Origin: Odobenus rosmarus divergens
Lineage: Eukaryota; Chordata; Mammalia; Carnivora; Odobenidae
DNA length: 64,000 nucleotides
NCBI RefSeq assembly: GCF_000321225.1
Contig: NW_004450483.1
Location: forward strand, 1,337,758 to 1,401,757
Direction: 5' to 3'
Shown here: positions 54,828 through 63,645 of the stretch, in pieces
How positions within the stretch are numbered: position 1 is the stretch's first letter
Layout: each line of letters begins with the position of its first letter
Translations under genes and position numbers: made by a program
Notes under the pieces: generated by a model
What the model was told of the DNA's origin: nothing
The model's input: the letters and a program-made list of their open reading frames with translations, nothing else
The model's database searches: none

Positions 54828-55310
54828 CATTGCTTTCCTTCTCCTTCCTCTATAAGCCAGCCACATTCTCTTCCAAAACATGGAGAAGGGTTTGGAAAGA
54901 GTCTAGAAGGAATGTGCTTCTCCGGAGAAAAGATCATGTCAAATTCATCCCTTTCTTTCTCATGGACATAAGAGCTTCAGAGGTCAGAAGAAGTGGCCAG
55001 CAGAAAGGAGATTTATTTTAAACATGTATTTCCAAGAGTCTCTCGTGTCAGAGGCGCTGGAATCAGTGACAGTATCCACCTGGATTGTTCACGGGCTCTG
55101 CTGGGCTGGGCTCATGGAGCAGAGCGAGTCGGGAAGGGCCGCGGCAATGTTGGAACAGGTCATTGGACTTTCAACTGGTTCAATAGTTATATTCAAAGGG
55201 TAATGACCGGTGGCCTCAGATCAGCCCAGTGGAGGTCTCTAGCAGAGCGAGACAGAGCTCTGTTAGTGTGATCTGCTCCTGCTTGGAGCGGTATTATCAA
55301 TGCATTCAAT
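54828..55310. other. Unique sequence
   Basis: Single-copy sequence with no gene recognised. The 63-codon and 92-codon plus-strand frames (54830-55021 and 54993-55271) lack domains. Confidence 0.4.
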
Positions 55311-55328
55311 AAAGAATGAGAAAATCTG

Positions 55329-55513
55329 GGATGCCTGGATAGCTCAGTCGGTTAAGCGTCTGCCTTTGGCCCAGGTCGTGACCGGGATCGAGCCCCGCAC
55401 TGGGCTCCCTGCACAGGGGGGAGCCTGCTTCTCCTTCTGCCTCTGCCTGCCGCTCCCCCTGCTTGTGTGCTCTCTCTCTGTCAAATAAATAAATAAAATC
55501 TTAAAAAAAAAAA
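55329..55513 (+). mobile_element. SINEC with perfect target duplication (youngest copy)
   Basis: gggatgcctggatagctcagtcggttaagcgtctgcc, cgggatcgagccccgcactgggctccctgc, a CT-rich body, tgtcaaataaataaataaaatctt and an uninterrupted A-tail. The 18-bp aaagaatgagaaaatctg flanks it exactly at 55311-55328 and 55514-55531 with no mismatch. A few bases of the segment before the B-box (gatcccagggtcctg type) are deleted compared with its relatives. Confidence 0.98.
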
Positions 55514-55574
55514 AAAGAATGAGAAAATCTGCTTATCAAATTCAGGTGACAGAAAAAGCTACCCAGGAGGAGAC

Positions 55575-55750
55575 AAGAATTATTAAGAATTTTACAAACA
55601 TACTTTAGCTGAATCCTCACAACCACTGTCTGAGGCTTGGGAAATTTTTATTATTCTCATATCACGCTTGAGGAAGCTGGGGTTTAGATGGGGGATATGA
55701 CTCACCCAAGGCCACACAGCTGGAAAGTAGTGGGGCCCGAACTTGAACGG
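55575..55750 (-). mobile_element. MIR element, reverse orientation
   Basis: gaattttacaaacatactttagctgaatcctcacaaccactgtctgagg, ttattctcatatcacgcttgaggaagctgggg, ctcacccaaggccacacagctggaaagtagtggggcccgaacttgaacgg. Confidence 0.8.
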
Positions 55751-55834
55751 AGGTCCAACGGAGTTTGTCCTGATGTGGTTGCAATTCCCAAGAACCTGGA
55801 GAAGAAGGTAAGAAAGGGGTCCTTCCAGACTCCG

Positions 55835-56005
55835 TTCATTCTTTCATCCAACCAATATTCAGAAAACACCCAGTACCGCTTGGACACATTCTAGGTCCTG
55901 CTGATACAGAGGAAACAGTAGTATCCAGAGGAATCCTGCCCTAAAAGCCCAGGGACTGGACTAGAGGAGGCAAACAATAATTAAAAAAAAAAAAAAATAC
56001 ACAGG
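55835..56005 (-). mobile_element. L2 LINE tail, reverse orientation
   Basis: ttcattctttcatccaaccaatattcagaaaacacccagtaccgcttggacacattctaggtcctgctgatacagaggaaacagtagtatcc, followed by an A-run at 55982-55996 that interrupts the following L2 phrase. Confidence 0.75.
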
Positions 56006-56039
56006 AAGGTGAATTAGGTAATTTTAGAAAAAGTGACAA

Positions 56040-56190
56040 CATAGCCAAAAACATTTACTGAGTGTCAGATATTGTTCTAAATTCAACAATCTCATGAGGT
56101 AGGTGCTATCATTACTTCTACCAGACAGATAAGGGAAACTGAGGCACAGAGAGCTTGAGTGCCGAAAGTCTTGTGACTTTGGGCACTCTA
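56040..56190 (-). mobile_element. MIR fragment, reverse orientation
   Basis: catttactgagtgtcagatattgttctaaattcaacaatctcatgaggtaggtgctatcattacttc, agataagggaaactgaggcacagagagcttgag; it is lost shortly before the telomeric repeat. Confidence 0.7.
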
Positions 56191-56199
56191 AAGGGGCAG

Positions 56200-56263
56200 T
56201 TAGGGTTAGGGTTAGGGGCAACCCTAACCCTAACCCTAACCCTAACCCTAACCCTAACCCTAA
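56200..56263. repeat. Head-to-head interstitial telomeric repeat
   Basis: Three perfect TTAGGG units (56200-56217), the spacer GCAA (56218-56221), then seven perfect CCCTAA units (56222-56263), 64 bp in all. The inverted arrangement makes an 18-bp perfect stem with a four-base loop if folded. This is the orientation expected where two chromosome ends have joined, but flanking L2 and MIR relics at 55835-56190 and 56370-56575 look like ordinary interior DNA. Repair-associated addition of telomeric repeats, or an inverted duplication of a short array, is more likely than an ancient chromosome fusion. No unit is mutated, so it is recent or maintained. Confidence 0.97.
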
Positions 56264-56369
56264 GAGGGGACCTTTACCTTCAGAGCCTGCACAATGCCCA
56301 GCTTGGCGTTCTGACGAGCACAGGGCGAGGAAGGGCACTGGCTGGAGGGGGTCAGGGCGGACAACCTGA

Positions 56370-56575
56370 CGCTAAGTAAGGTGGTCAGGGAAGGCCACTC
56401 CATGGCTGTGACATCTGAGCCTGAAGGAGGAGCCCTGAGCCGTGCGAAGGCTGAGAAACAGAAAGAGGCCCAGAGTGGCTGAACATGACCAAGCCAGGGG
56501 TCAGAGGGCAGGGCCAGGTGGTTGCAGGCTTTGTATGTCGTAGCAAAGAGTTTGGACTCTTTCCTACTGTGAGAA
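56370..56575 (-). mobile_element. L2 LINE, reverse orientation
   Basis: gctaagtaaggtggtcagggaaggccactccatggctgtgacatctgagcctgaaggagg, gtcagagggcagggccaggtggttgcaggctttgtatg, caaagagtttggactctttcc. This is the region of L2 that would follow the tail at 55835-56005, so a single L2 may have been broken by the MIR and the telomeric repeat. Confidence 0.7.
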
Positions 56576-57039
56576 GTCCAGGCAGAGGTTTACTCAAGAG
56601 AAAGTGACCAAGGTCCGTTCTCCGTGGAGTCTGGCCCTCCAAGGGTGGCCCTGGAGCCTGAGGCACACAGTTTGTGAATGGGACACAGGACTTGATAGCC
56701 CTCCGAGCACCCACCTTGGGCCACCTCCACCACTTGGTACTGCCACATCTTCCCGAACCTTCTTTACTTTCCCTACTTGCACTCAAAAGCTCAGGACCCT
56801 ACCCAGGCCTGCTGAGTGACCAGCTGGGGACAACCCAGGGCTTAGCTTGGCCTTCTGAGGACTCGCTGTGTGCTGTGGATTTCCCCCGTGCTGAGGTGGG
56901 GACCTGGAGGACACATGGAGGCCCCAGCTCACATACTCGGGGGTCTGCTTGATCCATTAGCACAAGTAATTGAACCCACCAAGACAGGATTTCCCAGTAA
57001 GAAATATGAGGCCTGCCCTTGGATTCAGAGGACCAATCA
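56576..57039. other. Unique sequence
   Basis: No gene is recognised. Plus frames at 56604-56952 and minus frame 56385-56786 overlap without domains. Confidence 0.4.
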
Positions 57040-57400
57040 GAAGAGTTGGGGAGGAGGGTGAGCTGGGGAGATGGGGATCTAGGGAGGGGGAGAGTAGGGA
57101 GGTGGCAAGCTGGGAGAAGGGCAAGCCAGGGAGGCCAGAGAGTCAGGGCGGGGGCGGGGGGGAGGACACAGGGAGGGATGAGAGCTGAAGAGCAGAGAGG
57201 CAGGAGGGGGCAAATAAGGAGGCGGGGGGCCTTGGGAAGGAGAGGGAGCCAGAGAGGAAGGGGGAACAACCAAGGAGGAAGGTGAGCTGTGGAGGAAGAA
57301 GAGTCCAGGGGAGGAGGAAGAGTCAAGGAGAAGGCTGAACCAGGGAAGAGGGAGAGTCAGGGAGGAGGGGAGCTGGCTCAGTAGAGGCAGTTCAAGGAGA
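57040..57400 (+). repeat. Polypurine GA/G-rich imperfect tandem region
   Basis: About 360 bp, mostly purine on the plus strand, built of loosely repeated units around 18-25 bp: gagagtcaggg, gagtccaggggaggagg, gaagagtcaaggagaag, gagagtcagggaggagg and similar. It contains several G3-5 runs (cgggggcgggggggagg), so it may form quadruplex or triplex structures in vitro. Leu/Pro/Ser-rich minus-strand frames and Gly/Arg/Glu-rich plus-strand frames here follow from composition. Confidence 0.8.
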
Positions 57401-57959
57401 GAGGACTCAGGAATTAGCAGGGCAACTGCACTCTTGGGGTGAGCCAACTGAATGGTGCCAGGGTGGCTAGGCCAGGCTCCTGCTTATTCATGTGCTTCCT
57501 TGTTTCCACTCGTCCCCACTCCATAAAAGCTCCTGGAGCAGGCGCTCTGCGGCCTTGTCACTGGCATGGCCTGGAGAAGGGCAGGCAGGGAGTGGGCACA
57601 GGTACGTCTACGTTGGAGGAGGGAAGCCTGTGAGAGATGGTGTCCCGCTGCAGGGAGCTCTGGCCATGGCAGCTCATGACTGTTGGGGCATCTCTGTCCA
57701 GAGCAGCTTCAAGAAGGGCCCTGGTGCTGTTGGAGCACCAGCCGAGAGCGGCTGGGGGTCAGGACATCTGCTGCGGGGAAGCCTATACGGGAATAATTCC
57801 AGAGGGCAGAAGGAGAGCTATTTCAGTACTTTACAGGAAGAATGTTCAAACAATCTGGCACACACTGAAATGGGCTGGTTTGTGAAGCAGGGAGCTCTCT
57901 GTCGTGGGGGATGTTCAGGTAGAGAACGAGAGATTACAGAGAACCCGTGAGGGAGGCTT
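57401..57959. other. Unique sequence
   Basis: Single-copy, no gene recognised. The plus frame 57492-57950 (152 codons) has no domain and is overlapped by two other plus frames. Confidence 0.4.
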
Positions 57960-58085
57960 CTGCGTTCCACAGACACTGAGCGCCCACTGGGTGCCAGGCT
58001 CTGGGCAGGGTGCCGGGAGCACCGGGAAGAATCAGACCCAGCCTGGCCCTCAGGAAGCTACACTTCTGTGGCAGACATCCACCAG
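57960..58085 (-). mobile_element. L2 LINE tail, reverse orientation
   Basis: acagacactgagcgcccactgggtgccaggctctgggcagggtgccgggagcaccgggaagaatcagacccagcctggccctcaggaagctacacttctgtgg is the reversed L2 3' end. Confidence 0.75.
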
Positions 58086-58094
58086 GGACGCCAA

Positions 58095-58400
58095 CATGCC
58101 GGAAGTGTGATCTGTGTGATGATAGAGGTCACCGCCGAACAAGGGGGAAAAAGATGGCACAAAACAGACAGGGTTTTGCCCAGCCGCTACATGGCCAGAG
58201 GAGCTTGTGCTCCTCTTGCTCCAGACTAGGACCCTCCCCTGCAGGTGTGGCCAGGCAGGAATGCCGGAGAGGGGGCAAGATGGCGGCCAACGGCCGGCAG
58301 GGCGGGCACTCCCAGAAGCCCAGCCGGGCTGCAGCCCTGGGTATCCAGGCATCTAGTCACCGGTCGAGGGGCCTTCGGTCACCAGCTGCAGGGGCCTGAG
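58095..58400. promoter_or_regulatory. GC-rich block with ETS- and YY1-type motifs (candidate regulatory)
   Basis: An ETS-type ccggaagtg at 58099-58107 and a YY1-type aagatggcggc at 58277-58287 lie about 180 bp apart in sequence that keeps several CpGs (caccgccgaac, atggcggccaacggccggcagggcggg, caccggtcgaggggcc). This pairing is common near TATA-less mammalian transcription starts. There is no TATA box, no recognisable first exon and no downstream gene in the window, so a promoter call is only a possibility. Confidence 0.3.
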
Positions 58401-58559
58401 CCCACCACAAAACCAGAGCTGCTGCAGCATTCTTGAAAAACACTTCCCATGAAAACATGCAATGGGGTATGAAACCCGCATGTATCATCATAAGACATTT
58501 CAACCTCACATTTGTCAGTGGAAGACAAGGAGCAGTTTTCAGGTTCTTAAAATATAGTT

Positions 58560-59060
58560 TCAACCATTGTAAGATGGTTTTACATTTTCATTAGCTATTT
58601 GTGTGAATACTGCTTCTCATCGAAGGGGGCTATGACGACGTTGTCACGACGTTGTCATTAAAGACCGCTGGTGGGTTTCCTGCATTTGGGCAATGCGCTA
58701 CGGTCACAGAAGCCCTCACCACTGTGCGAAGCTGGGCCATGGGGAGACAGGACCTCTCCCTACGATGTCTGCAATTTTTTTTTTTTTGGTGAGTCTATAA
58801 TTAATTTCAAATTAAAAAATTAAAAAAAAATAAACCTCTTGCTCCAGCATCACATGCAGACACATTAAGCATTAAACCTGACACAAAAACAAGTTTTGTT
58901 ATGGAAGCAGCTGTTTCTCATTTAATTAATTTTTGAAGGAAGGCTTTTGGAAGCTTATTTAAATTGGTTATTTATTTATAGTCTGCTCCCTTATACATTT
59001 TATTTTCCTAGCATACATTTATAAAATAGAGAAAAAAACATAATTTTTTTAGGGTTTTTT
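58560..59060. other. AT-rich unique block, candidate conserved non-coding element
   Basis: Long repeat-free AT-rich sequence with gacgacgttgtcacgacgttgtc (a small tandem at 58634-58656), tctcatttaattaatttttg, ttatttaaattggttatttatttatag and ttttattttcctagcatacatttataaaat. TAATTA-type homeodomain cores are present. It differs sharply in composition from the GC-rich DNA on both sides. No coding sign. Confidence 0.3.
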
Positions 59061-59076
59061 TTTGTTTTTTGTTTTT

Positions 59077-59089
59077 TGCCCTCTGGTGT
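59077..59089 (-). promoter_or_regulatory. Candidate CTCF motif
   Basis: The minus strand reads CACCAGAGGGCAA, which fits the core CASYAGRKGGCRS consensus at all but the last base. A single motif match has a high false-positive rate. Confidence 0.3.
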
Positions 59090-59644
59090 CTTTAGTGTCT
59101 CCAAAGTGCCCATGAATGGCTAACTTTCTATGTGGGCTCCAACTTGGAAAAGGGTGGGGCTGCTGTCCAGGAGGTGGGACCTGTGAGTGTGTGGGGGAGT
59201 TACCAGAGCTCCCAGTGGAGGTTCCCAGGAGCTAAAGGGCGGAGCAGCCAGCAGGCTGGGTGGGCTGGGGTCCCTGAAGTGAAAGGTGGGTGGCGTTGAG
59301 ACAATGGTGAGAAGGGGAAAGGGAGGGCTGAGCCAGGGTCGGCATAGTCAGGGGCTGCCGGGAGGAGAGATTTGCAGCCCAAAGGTGGGCTGCCCCTCGG
59401 AGGAGCTCTTGGACACTATTCTGACCAGCAGAGTGCCAAAAAAGGAATGGCCGAGAAAGAATGGCCTTTCTGCCCTGGCAGAGTCAGCCTTGCACCCCGG
59501 TCTCATTCCCAGCATTCCAGGGGGGCAGCTGAGGGCCCGGGGCTGCAGGGAGCCCAGCAGCCCACCTGTTCCCCTCTGCACCCACAGTAACCAGCTGCCA
59601 CAGCCCCAGCCGAAAACACAGTGCCATCCTGAAGGGATGACAGG

Positions 59645-59840
59645 GACCTCGAGGGCACGGCCTGCTCCTGCTGCCGGCTCTTCGGTGCGCGGGGCCTGGA
59701 GCAGGCCGTCCCCGGGCGGGTGGGGAAGGCTCGGGACACCCCGCGGCCCCTGGCAGGGCCTCTTGCCAGGGGGCCTGCGTGTTCAGGGGACGCCGAGAAC
59801 ATGTCTGTCTGACGAGTCCCCGGCCTTCACCCGAGCCTGG
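59645..59840. promoter_or_regulatory. Short CpG-rich patch
   Basis: About 18 CpG dinucleotides within roughly 195 bp of GC-rich sequence (for example tcggtgcgcggggcc, gtccccgggcgggtgg, ggctcgggacaccccgcgg, gggacgccgag), far denser than most of the window. It is at the lower size limit of CpG-island definitions. The 194-codon plus-strand frame 59286-59870 crosses it and has no domain. Could be a small island of an unannotated transcript or an orphan regulatory island. Confidence 0.45.
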
Positions 59841-60133
59841 GGTCTGAATGGAAACATTATCACAATTTAATTACCTTTCACAAACGCAGCCTGAGAAACC
59901 CCACTTCTTGACCACAATGCCAACCTCGGATGGAGCCAGGGGTGAGCGGAAGTTGTGCCCTCCCCTGGGGGCCAGGGGAGAGCCCCTGAGGAGAGGCACA
60001 CACTTTAATGAAGTTTAAAAAGTGACCCACGGGCCCCTGACCCACATGGGGCCGCGCGGGGTCTCCCCTAGCCAGAGATGGCAAACGCCGGAGCCAGGCA
60101 CACAGGTTGTGTTTGGACCGGCTTGAGGGCTGG
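59841..60133. other. Unique sequence, candidate conserved non-coding element
   Basis: aatggaaacattatcacaatttaattacctttcacaaac at 59848-59886 has a TAATTA core and is strikingly AT-rich directly after the CpG-rich patch. The rest (to 60133) is single-copy with scattered CpGs (gggccgcgcggggtc, aaacgccggag). Confidence 0.3.
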
Positions 60134-60235
60134 GTTTTTTTCTCTCCTTTCTTCCTTCCTTCCTTTCTTTCATTCTTTCTTCTTTTCTTCCTTCCTTCCT
60201 TTCTTTCTTTCTTTTCTTTCTTTTTTTTTTTTTTA
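60134..60235 (+). repeat. Polypyrimidine (TTCC/TTTC)n tract
   Basis: About 100 bp of almost pure C/T (tctctcctttcttccttccttcctttctttc and so on) ending in a T-run before aataaaacggg. Lys/Glu-rich minus-strand and Phe/Ser-rich plus-strand translations are artefacts of it. Likely length-variable. Confidence 0.95.
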
Positions 60236-60640
60236 ATAAAACGGGTGATAAAGGGTCCTGCCAGGAACCATTGTCTTCCACAGTCTAAAGTGTTTGAAAT
60301 TAATTTATCCGCTTAGGATGGTGTATAAATTTCTCATTACGAGTGTCAGTGATGAACAAGAAACCATTCCAAGAAATGTCTCGGGCCCTTGCCAAGCCGC
60401 GGGCCCTGGGTCCCTCGCGGAGCCGGTGCCGGCGACAAAGGGTTTCACACAGTCAGGAGTGTTAACTATGCATGCTTTCGCGTTGCCCGGGCTCAGCCAA
60501 ATGCCCTGTGAGAACGACACGTCCACACCCGGTTTTATTATTCCACACAGATGCCGGCTTGTTGTGTATTTCCAGCTTTATGGAACATAATGTGGGGTGT
60601 TGGGGGGTTTTGTTGTTGTTGGGCATGTGCTTTTTTACTT
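60236..60640. other. Unique block, candidate conserved non-coding element
   Basis: Repeat-free, mixed composition: tttgaaattaatttatccgcttaggatggtgtataaatttctcattacgagtgtcagtgatgaac, a CpG-dense piece (ccaagccgcgggccctgggtccctcgcggagccggtgccggcgac), then ttaactatgcatgctttcgcg and ccacacccggttttattattcc. Alternation of AT-rich homeodomain-type sequence and retained CpGs is typical of developmental enhancers. No exon is visible. This is the strongest such candidate in the window by appearance only. Confidence 0.35.
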
Positions 60641-62040
60641 TACCTCTCCCCAGCCCCTTCTTTTGGTGACCCACCCCCATCTGCCCCCCAGAAAGGCTGG
60701 GGCAGGGGGAAGCGGGGGGCAGCGGGGAAGGTTCTTGGAAGGGCTTCGGATAAGGTGGGGGAGGGGATGAAATGAATTGAGTCTCTTTGAGGTGTGTGTG
60801 TTGGGGGGAGGGTGTGGAAACTAAAGAGAGGAAAGGGGAAGGGAGGGGGAGGTTAAGCCCTGGGAAAAAAATGGCACCCCTTGGCCCAGGCCGAGCCCGA
60901 CTGCCAGCTACACTGGGGCAGGCAGCAGGCGGAGAGAGGCACGGCCCCACCATGCTGCCAGCCGTGCTCGTGGCTGCCCTGGCACCCCAGGAGACTCAGC
61001 TCCAGAGGGGTCCCCAGGGCGCTCCCGCCATGTGTCACCCTCTAGTCCCAAATGCAAATGGCAACCCAAGACCCCAAGGGCTGAAGAGGCCACGGGGCTG
61101 AGACTCAGGCCTAGGCCCCCGATGGTGTGGTTGGCCCAGCCTCCTGCCCCCTCAGCCGCTGGGGCAGCCTTCTCTCTCCTCCCACCGAAGCCCAGCCAGG
61201 AGCCCCAGGGTGAGGGTTGAGGCCACTTTGCCTGCTCTGGCCTGACCCGTCTGTGGGCTTTTGCCACAGACTTCCCCTCAGGAACCTCAGGCTGGTCTTC
61301 TCCCACTAGGAGAGCAAGGCCCAGAGGGAAACAGGGAGCCAAGCCCCAGGAGCTCGGCCTGGGCATCACGGGTTCTCGTTATGGCTCAGCAGAGGTTGGC
61401 TTTTCCAGGGGTCACTGGGTTGGGGACAACGCTCAGACCTAACGCAGCAGGGCAGGAGGGCTGGCCTGCGAGTCGGAAGACCCCATTGGAATCTTGCCTC
61501 TGTCACCATCTTCTTGGGCGACCGAGGCCCAGTCCTGCCTCCCTCTGAACCTCTGTGCCCTCCTCTGTACATAGAGAGCTGGGCCCAGGGATTTCTAGGT
61601 AGCCTCTGGCTATGGGCTCCAGGATGGAGAAGAGAGGCGGGCTGTGCTGGCCTCTGATGCTTTTGACACCGACTGTAGATTCTGCAGCCCAGGAAGGCTT
61701 GTGGGGTTGGGCCAGGTGCTGAGGCCTAGCTCAGGAGGGAGCCCTGCAGGGGACGCTGCCTGCGGAGGCCACCCCAGCCCCCGAGATACGTCTGGCCCCT
61801 TTCTGAACACAGCGCTTTCTTCTTTGGGGATCCTGGCCAGAAGGGCTAGGCATGCTCCGACCAGAGGGCCACCTCGCAGAACCACCAGTCTCAGCTGACA
61901 CGCTCACTCCCAGCCTCTGTGTGCCTGGCTGCTGAGGGCAGAGCCTCTTGGAATGGCTGATTGGGATGCCTGGCAAGTCACCGGCCCTGGGCGGTGGGCC
62001 AGCCCACAGTCCCTGCGGAGGTGGCCTCATTAAAGGCCTC
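60641..62040. other. Unique GC-rich sequence
   Basis: No gene is recognised. Minus frame 60462-60953 (163 codons) and minus frame 60908-61369 (153 codons) are opposed by plus frames of similar size. A diverged MIR-like phrase may lie at 61470-61580 (cctgcgagtcggaagaccccattggaatcttgcctctgtcacc). Confidence 0.4.
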
Positions 62041-62044
62041 ATGG

Positions 62045-62170
62045 TCCAGTGGGCAGGGCATCAGACTGGACATCTGGAGGCTTGGGGCCTGGTCCAGCTT
62101 GCTGCTGCTTTGCTGGGTGACCTTAAGCAGATTACTTGGCCTCTCAGTGCCCCATCTGCCCCCTGCCTCC
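62045..62170 (+). mobile_element. MIR fragment
   Basis: ccagtgggcagggcatcagactggacatctggaggcttggggcctggtccagcttgctgctgctttgctgggtgaccttaagcagattacttggcctctcagtgcccc follows the MIR 5' half and core. Confidence 0.65.
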
Positions 62171-62529
62171 TCCCTGTCTGGCAAGGCTTTCTGGAAGGAA
62201 TATTAATGGGGCGGCTCACAGAAGCCCGGATTCGACAGCACCTCGCTTTTAGCCAGGCCAGCCATGCCAGGGGTTGGCAGGGACATGAAGGAACCCTTCC
62301 TTCTGAAACCCTCTGAGAACCTCATCCCAGCATTGCTTCCTCAGGCTGCCACAGGCCTGGCTGGGACGCAAAGCTCTGAGGTGCATCCCAGAGCAGGAAG
62401 GGCCATTAGGATGACCTCTTGCAGGTGGGGAAACCGAGGTCAGGAAGGGCAGCCTGGTGGTGGCTTTGCTGGGCTGGGAGCCAGGGCATCCAATCTCCGG
62501 GTCCTTCTATTTCTCCCCTGGGCTCTTCA
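62171..62529. other. Unique sequence, faint MIR trace
   Basis: No gene is recognised. At 62395-62450 gggccattaggatgacctcttgcaggtggggaaaccgaggtcaggaaggg resembles a reversed MIR or L2 core. Confidence 0.35.
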
Positions 62530-62665
62530 CTCCAGCCTCCCCTTCCTGCCACGGTCGCCACAATAGAGCTCTTCACCCAAGGATCTAACCCTGTCAATCC
62601 CTGTGTCAGCCCCTTCCATGACCTCCCGTCATCTGGGTGATCGAGCGCCTCAGCCGGCACCCCAA
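62530..62665 (+). mobile_element. Possible L2 fragment
   Basis: ccacggtcgccacaatagagctcttcacccaaggatctaaccctgtcaatccctgtgtcagccccttccatgacctcccgtcatc has the L2 'cacgtcactcccctgcttaaaaccctccatggctcccat' feel. Diverged. Confidence 0.35.
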
Positions 62666-62960
62666 CCCCCTTCTCTGCAGCCTCCTCCATGGCTTTCCTC
62701 TAGCCATGCCCAACCCAGGCTCCGGCCCTTAACAACCAGTGCCATCCCTGCCAGCCGGGGGGGCCTCCTCTGCTGGTCTCTTGGGGGAACTGATGGCCCT
62801 TCATGACTGCAGCGTCACATCCCTTCTGCAGGACACATGTTCCAAGCTGCCCCCCCAAAGGCACTTCGGTCTTGCAGCATGCAGGCCCATCTCCATCAGA
62901 GCACTGCCCACCTGGATAATGAGGGCCTACAGGGTGGGACCTCCCTTTTTTTTTTTTTTT

Positions 62961-63148
62961 AAGATTTTATTTATTTATTTGAGAGAGAGAGAATGAGAGA
63001 GAGAGAGAGCACGAGAGGGAAGAGGGTCCGAGGGAGAAGCAGACTCCCCGCCGAGCAGGGAGCCCGATGCGGGGCTCGATCCCAGGACTCCAGGATCATG
63101 ACCTGAGCCGAAGGCAGTCGCTTAACCGACTGAGCCACCCAGGCGCCC
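62961..63148 (-). mobile_element. SINEC, reverse orientation
   Basis: Left: T-run then aagattttatttatttatttgagag with a (GA)n stretch. Centre: ctccccgccgagcagggagcccgatgcggggctcgatcccaggactcc. Right: reversed head cgactgagccacccaggcgccc. Target duplication gggacctcccttt (62936-62948) and gggacctgccttt (63149-63161), one mismatch. Confidence 0.97.
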
Positions 63149-63179
63149 GGGACCTGCCTTTCTGTCCTGTTGGGGCCCC

Positions 63180-63245
63180 AGGATAGGCCCAGGGTTTGGC
63201 AAGTAGTAGGTGCTCGGTAGATGTGAGCTGAATGAAGACTAAGAG
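63180..63245 (+). mobile_element. L2/MIR 3' tail
   Basis: ataggcccagggtttggcaagtagtaggtgctcggtagatgtgagctgaatgaag matches the generic L2 3' terminal phrase (cctggcacatagtaggtgctcaataaatgtttgttgaatgaa). Confidence 0.6.
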
Positions 63246-63489
63246 GTCAAACCCAGCATCCTGATCCCGTTAGCCCCCTACCCTCCTCTCTTCCCCTCCA
63301 GTCAGTCCTTCATTTACAACCTTTGTCCCAGGAGCCGGGACTCATCAGGGCCCTCATGCTGCCCTGCGGCTGCGCCCCACCGCCCCCCCCCAGCACCGCA
63401 GGGCCAGCCCAAACTTTTCTTTTTAGTTGTCTGAGCCCCAGGCTCTTCATCCTAACAATCCTTCCTGCTCATTGCGCCTTAGCTTGCAC

Positions 63490-63645
63490 TAAGTGTATAG
63501 CTACATATCCCTGAAACAACCCTGCAGCTCAGTTTACAGCAGAGAAACTGAGGCGCAGGTATACTAAGTGGCTTCTCGGGGATCACACAGCTGGGAGAGG
63601 CAGGACCTGAATTAAAGCTCATGTTCCTGTCCCCACCAACACCCA
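63490..63645 (-). mobile_element. MIR element, reverse orientation
   Basis: acatatccctgaaacaaccctgcagctcagtttacagcagagaaactgaggcgcaggtatactaagtggcttctcggggatcacacagctgggagaggcaggacctgaattaaagctcatg: core and 5' half. Confidence 0.75.

Noticed and set aside
55300..55488. Possible small protein containing WIAQSVKRLPLAQ
   Set aside because: The same peptide recurs at other SINEC copies (for example 17718-17918 and 27656-27922); it is the SINE head in one frame.
56200..56263. Ancient chromosome-fusion site
   Set aside because: Flanks are ordinary dispersed repeats and unique DNA, with no subtelomeric sequence, and the array is short and unmutated. Kept as an interstitial telomeric repeat finding instead.
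56155..56379. Leu-Thr/Gly-Leu repeat protein over the telomeric array
   Set aside because: The LTLTLT and GLGLGL strings are direct translations of CCCTAA/TTAGGG repeats.
59286..59870. 194-codon plus-strand frame over the CpG-rich patch
   Set aside because: High CpG removes stop codons by composition. Opposite-strand frames exist over the same bases and no domain is seen.
60015..60281. Lys/Glu-rich protein on the minus strand
   Set aside because: It is the translated polypyrimidine tract.
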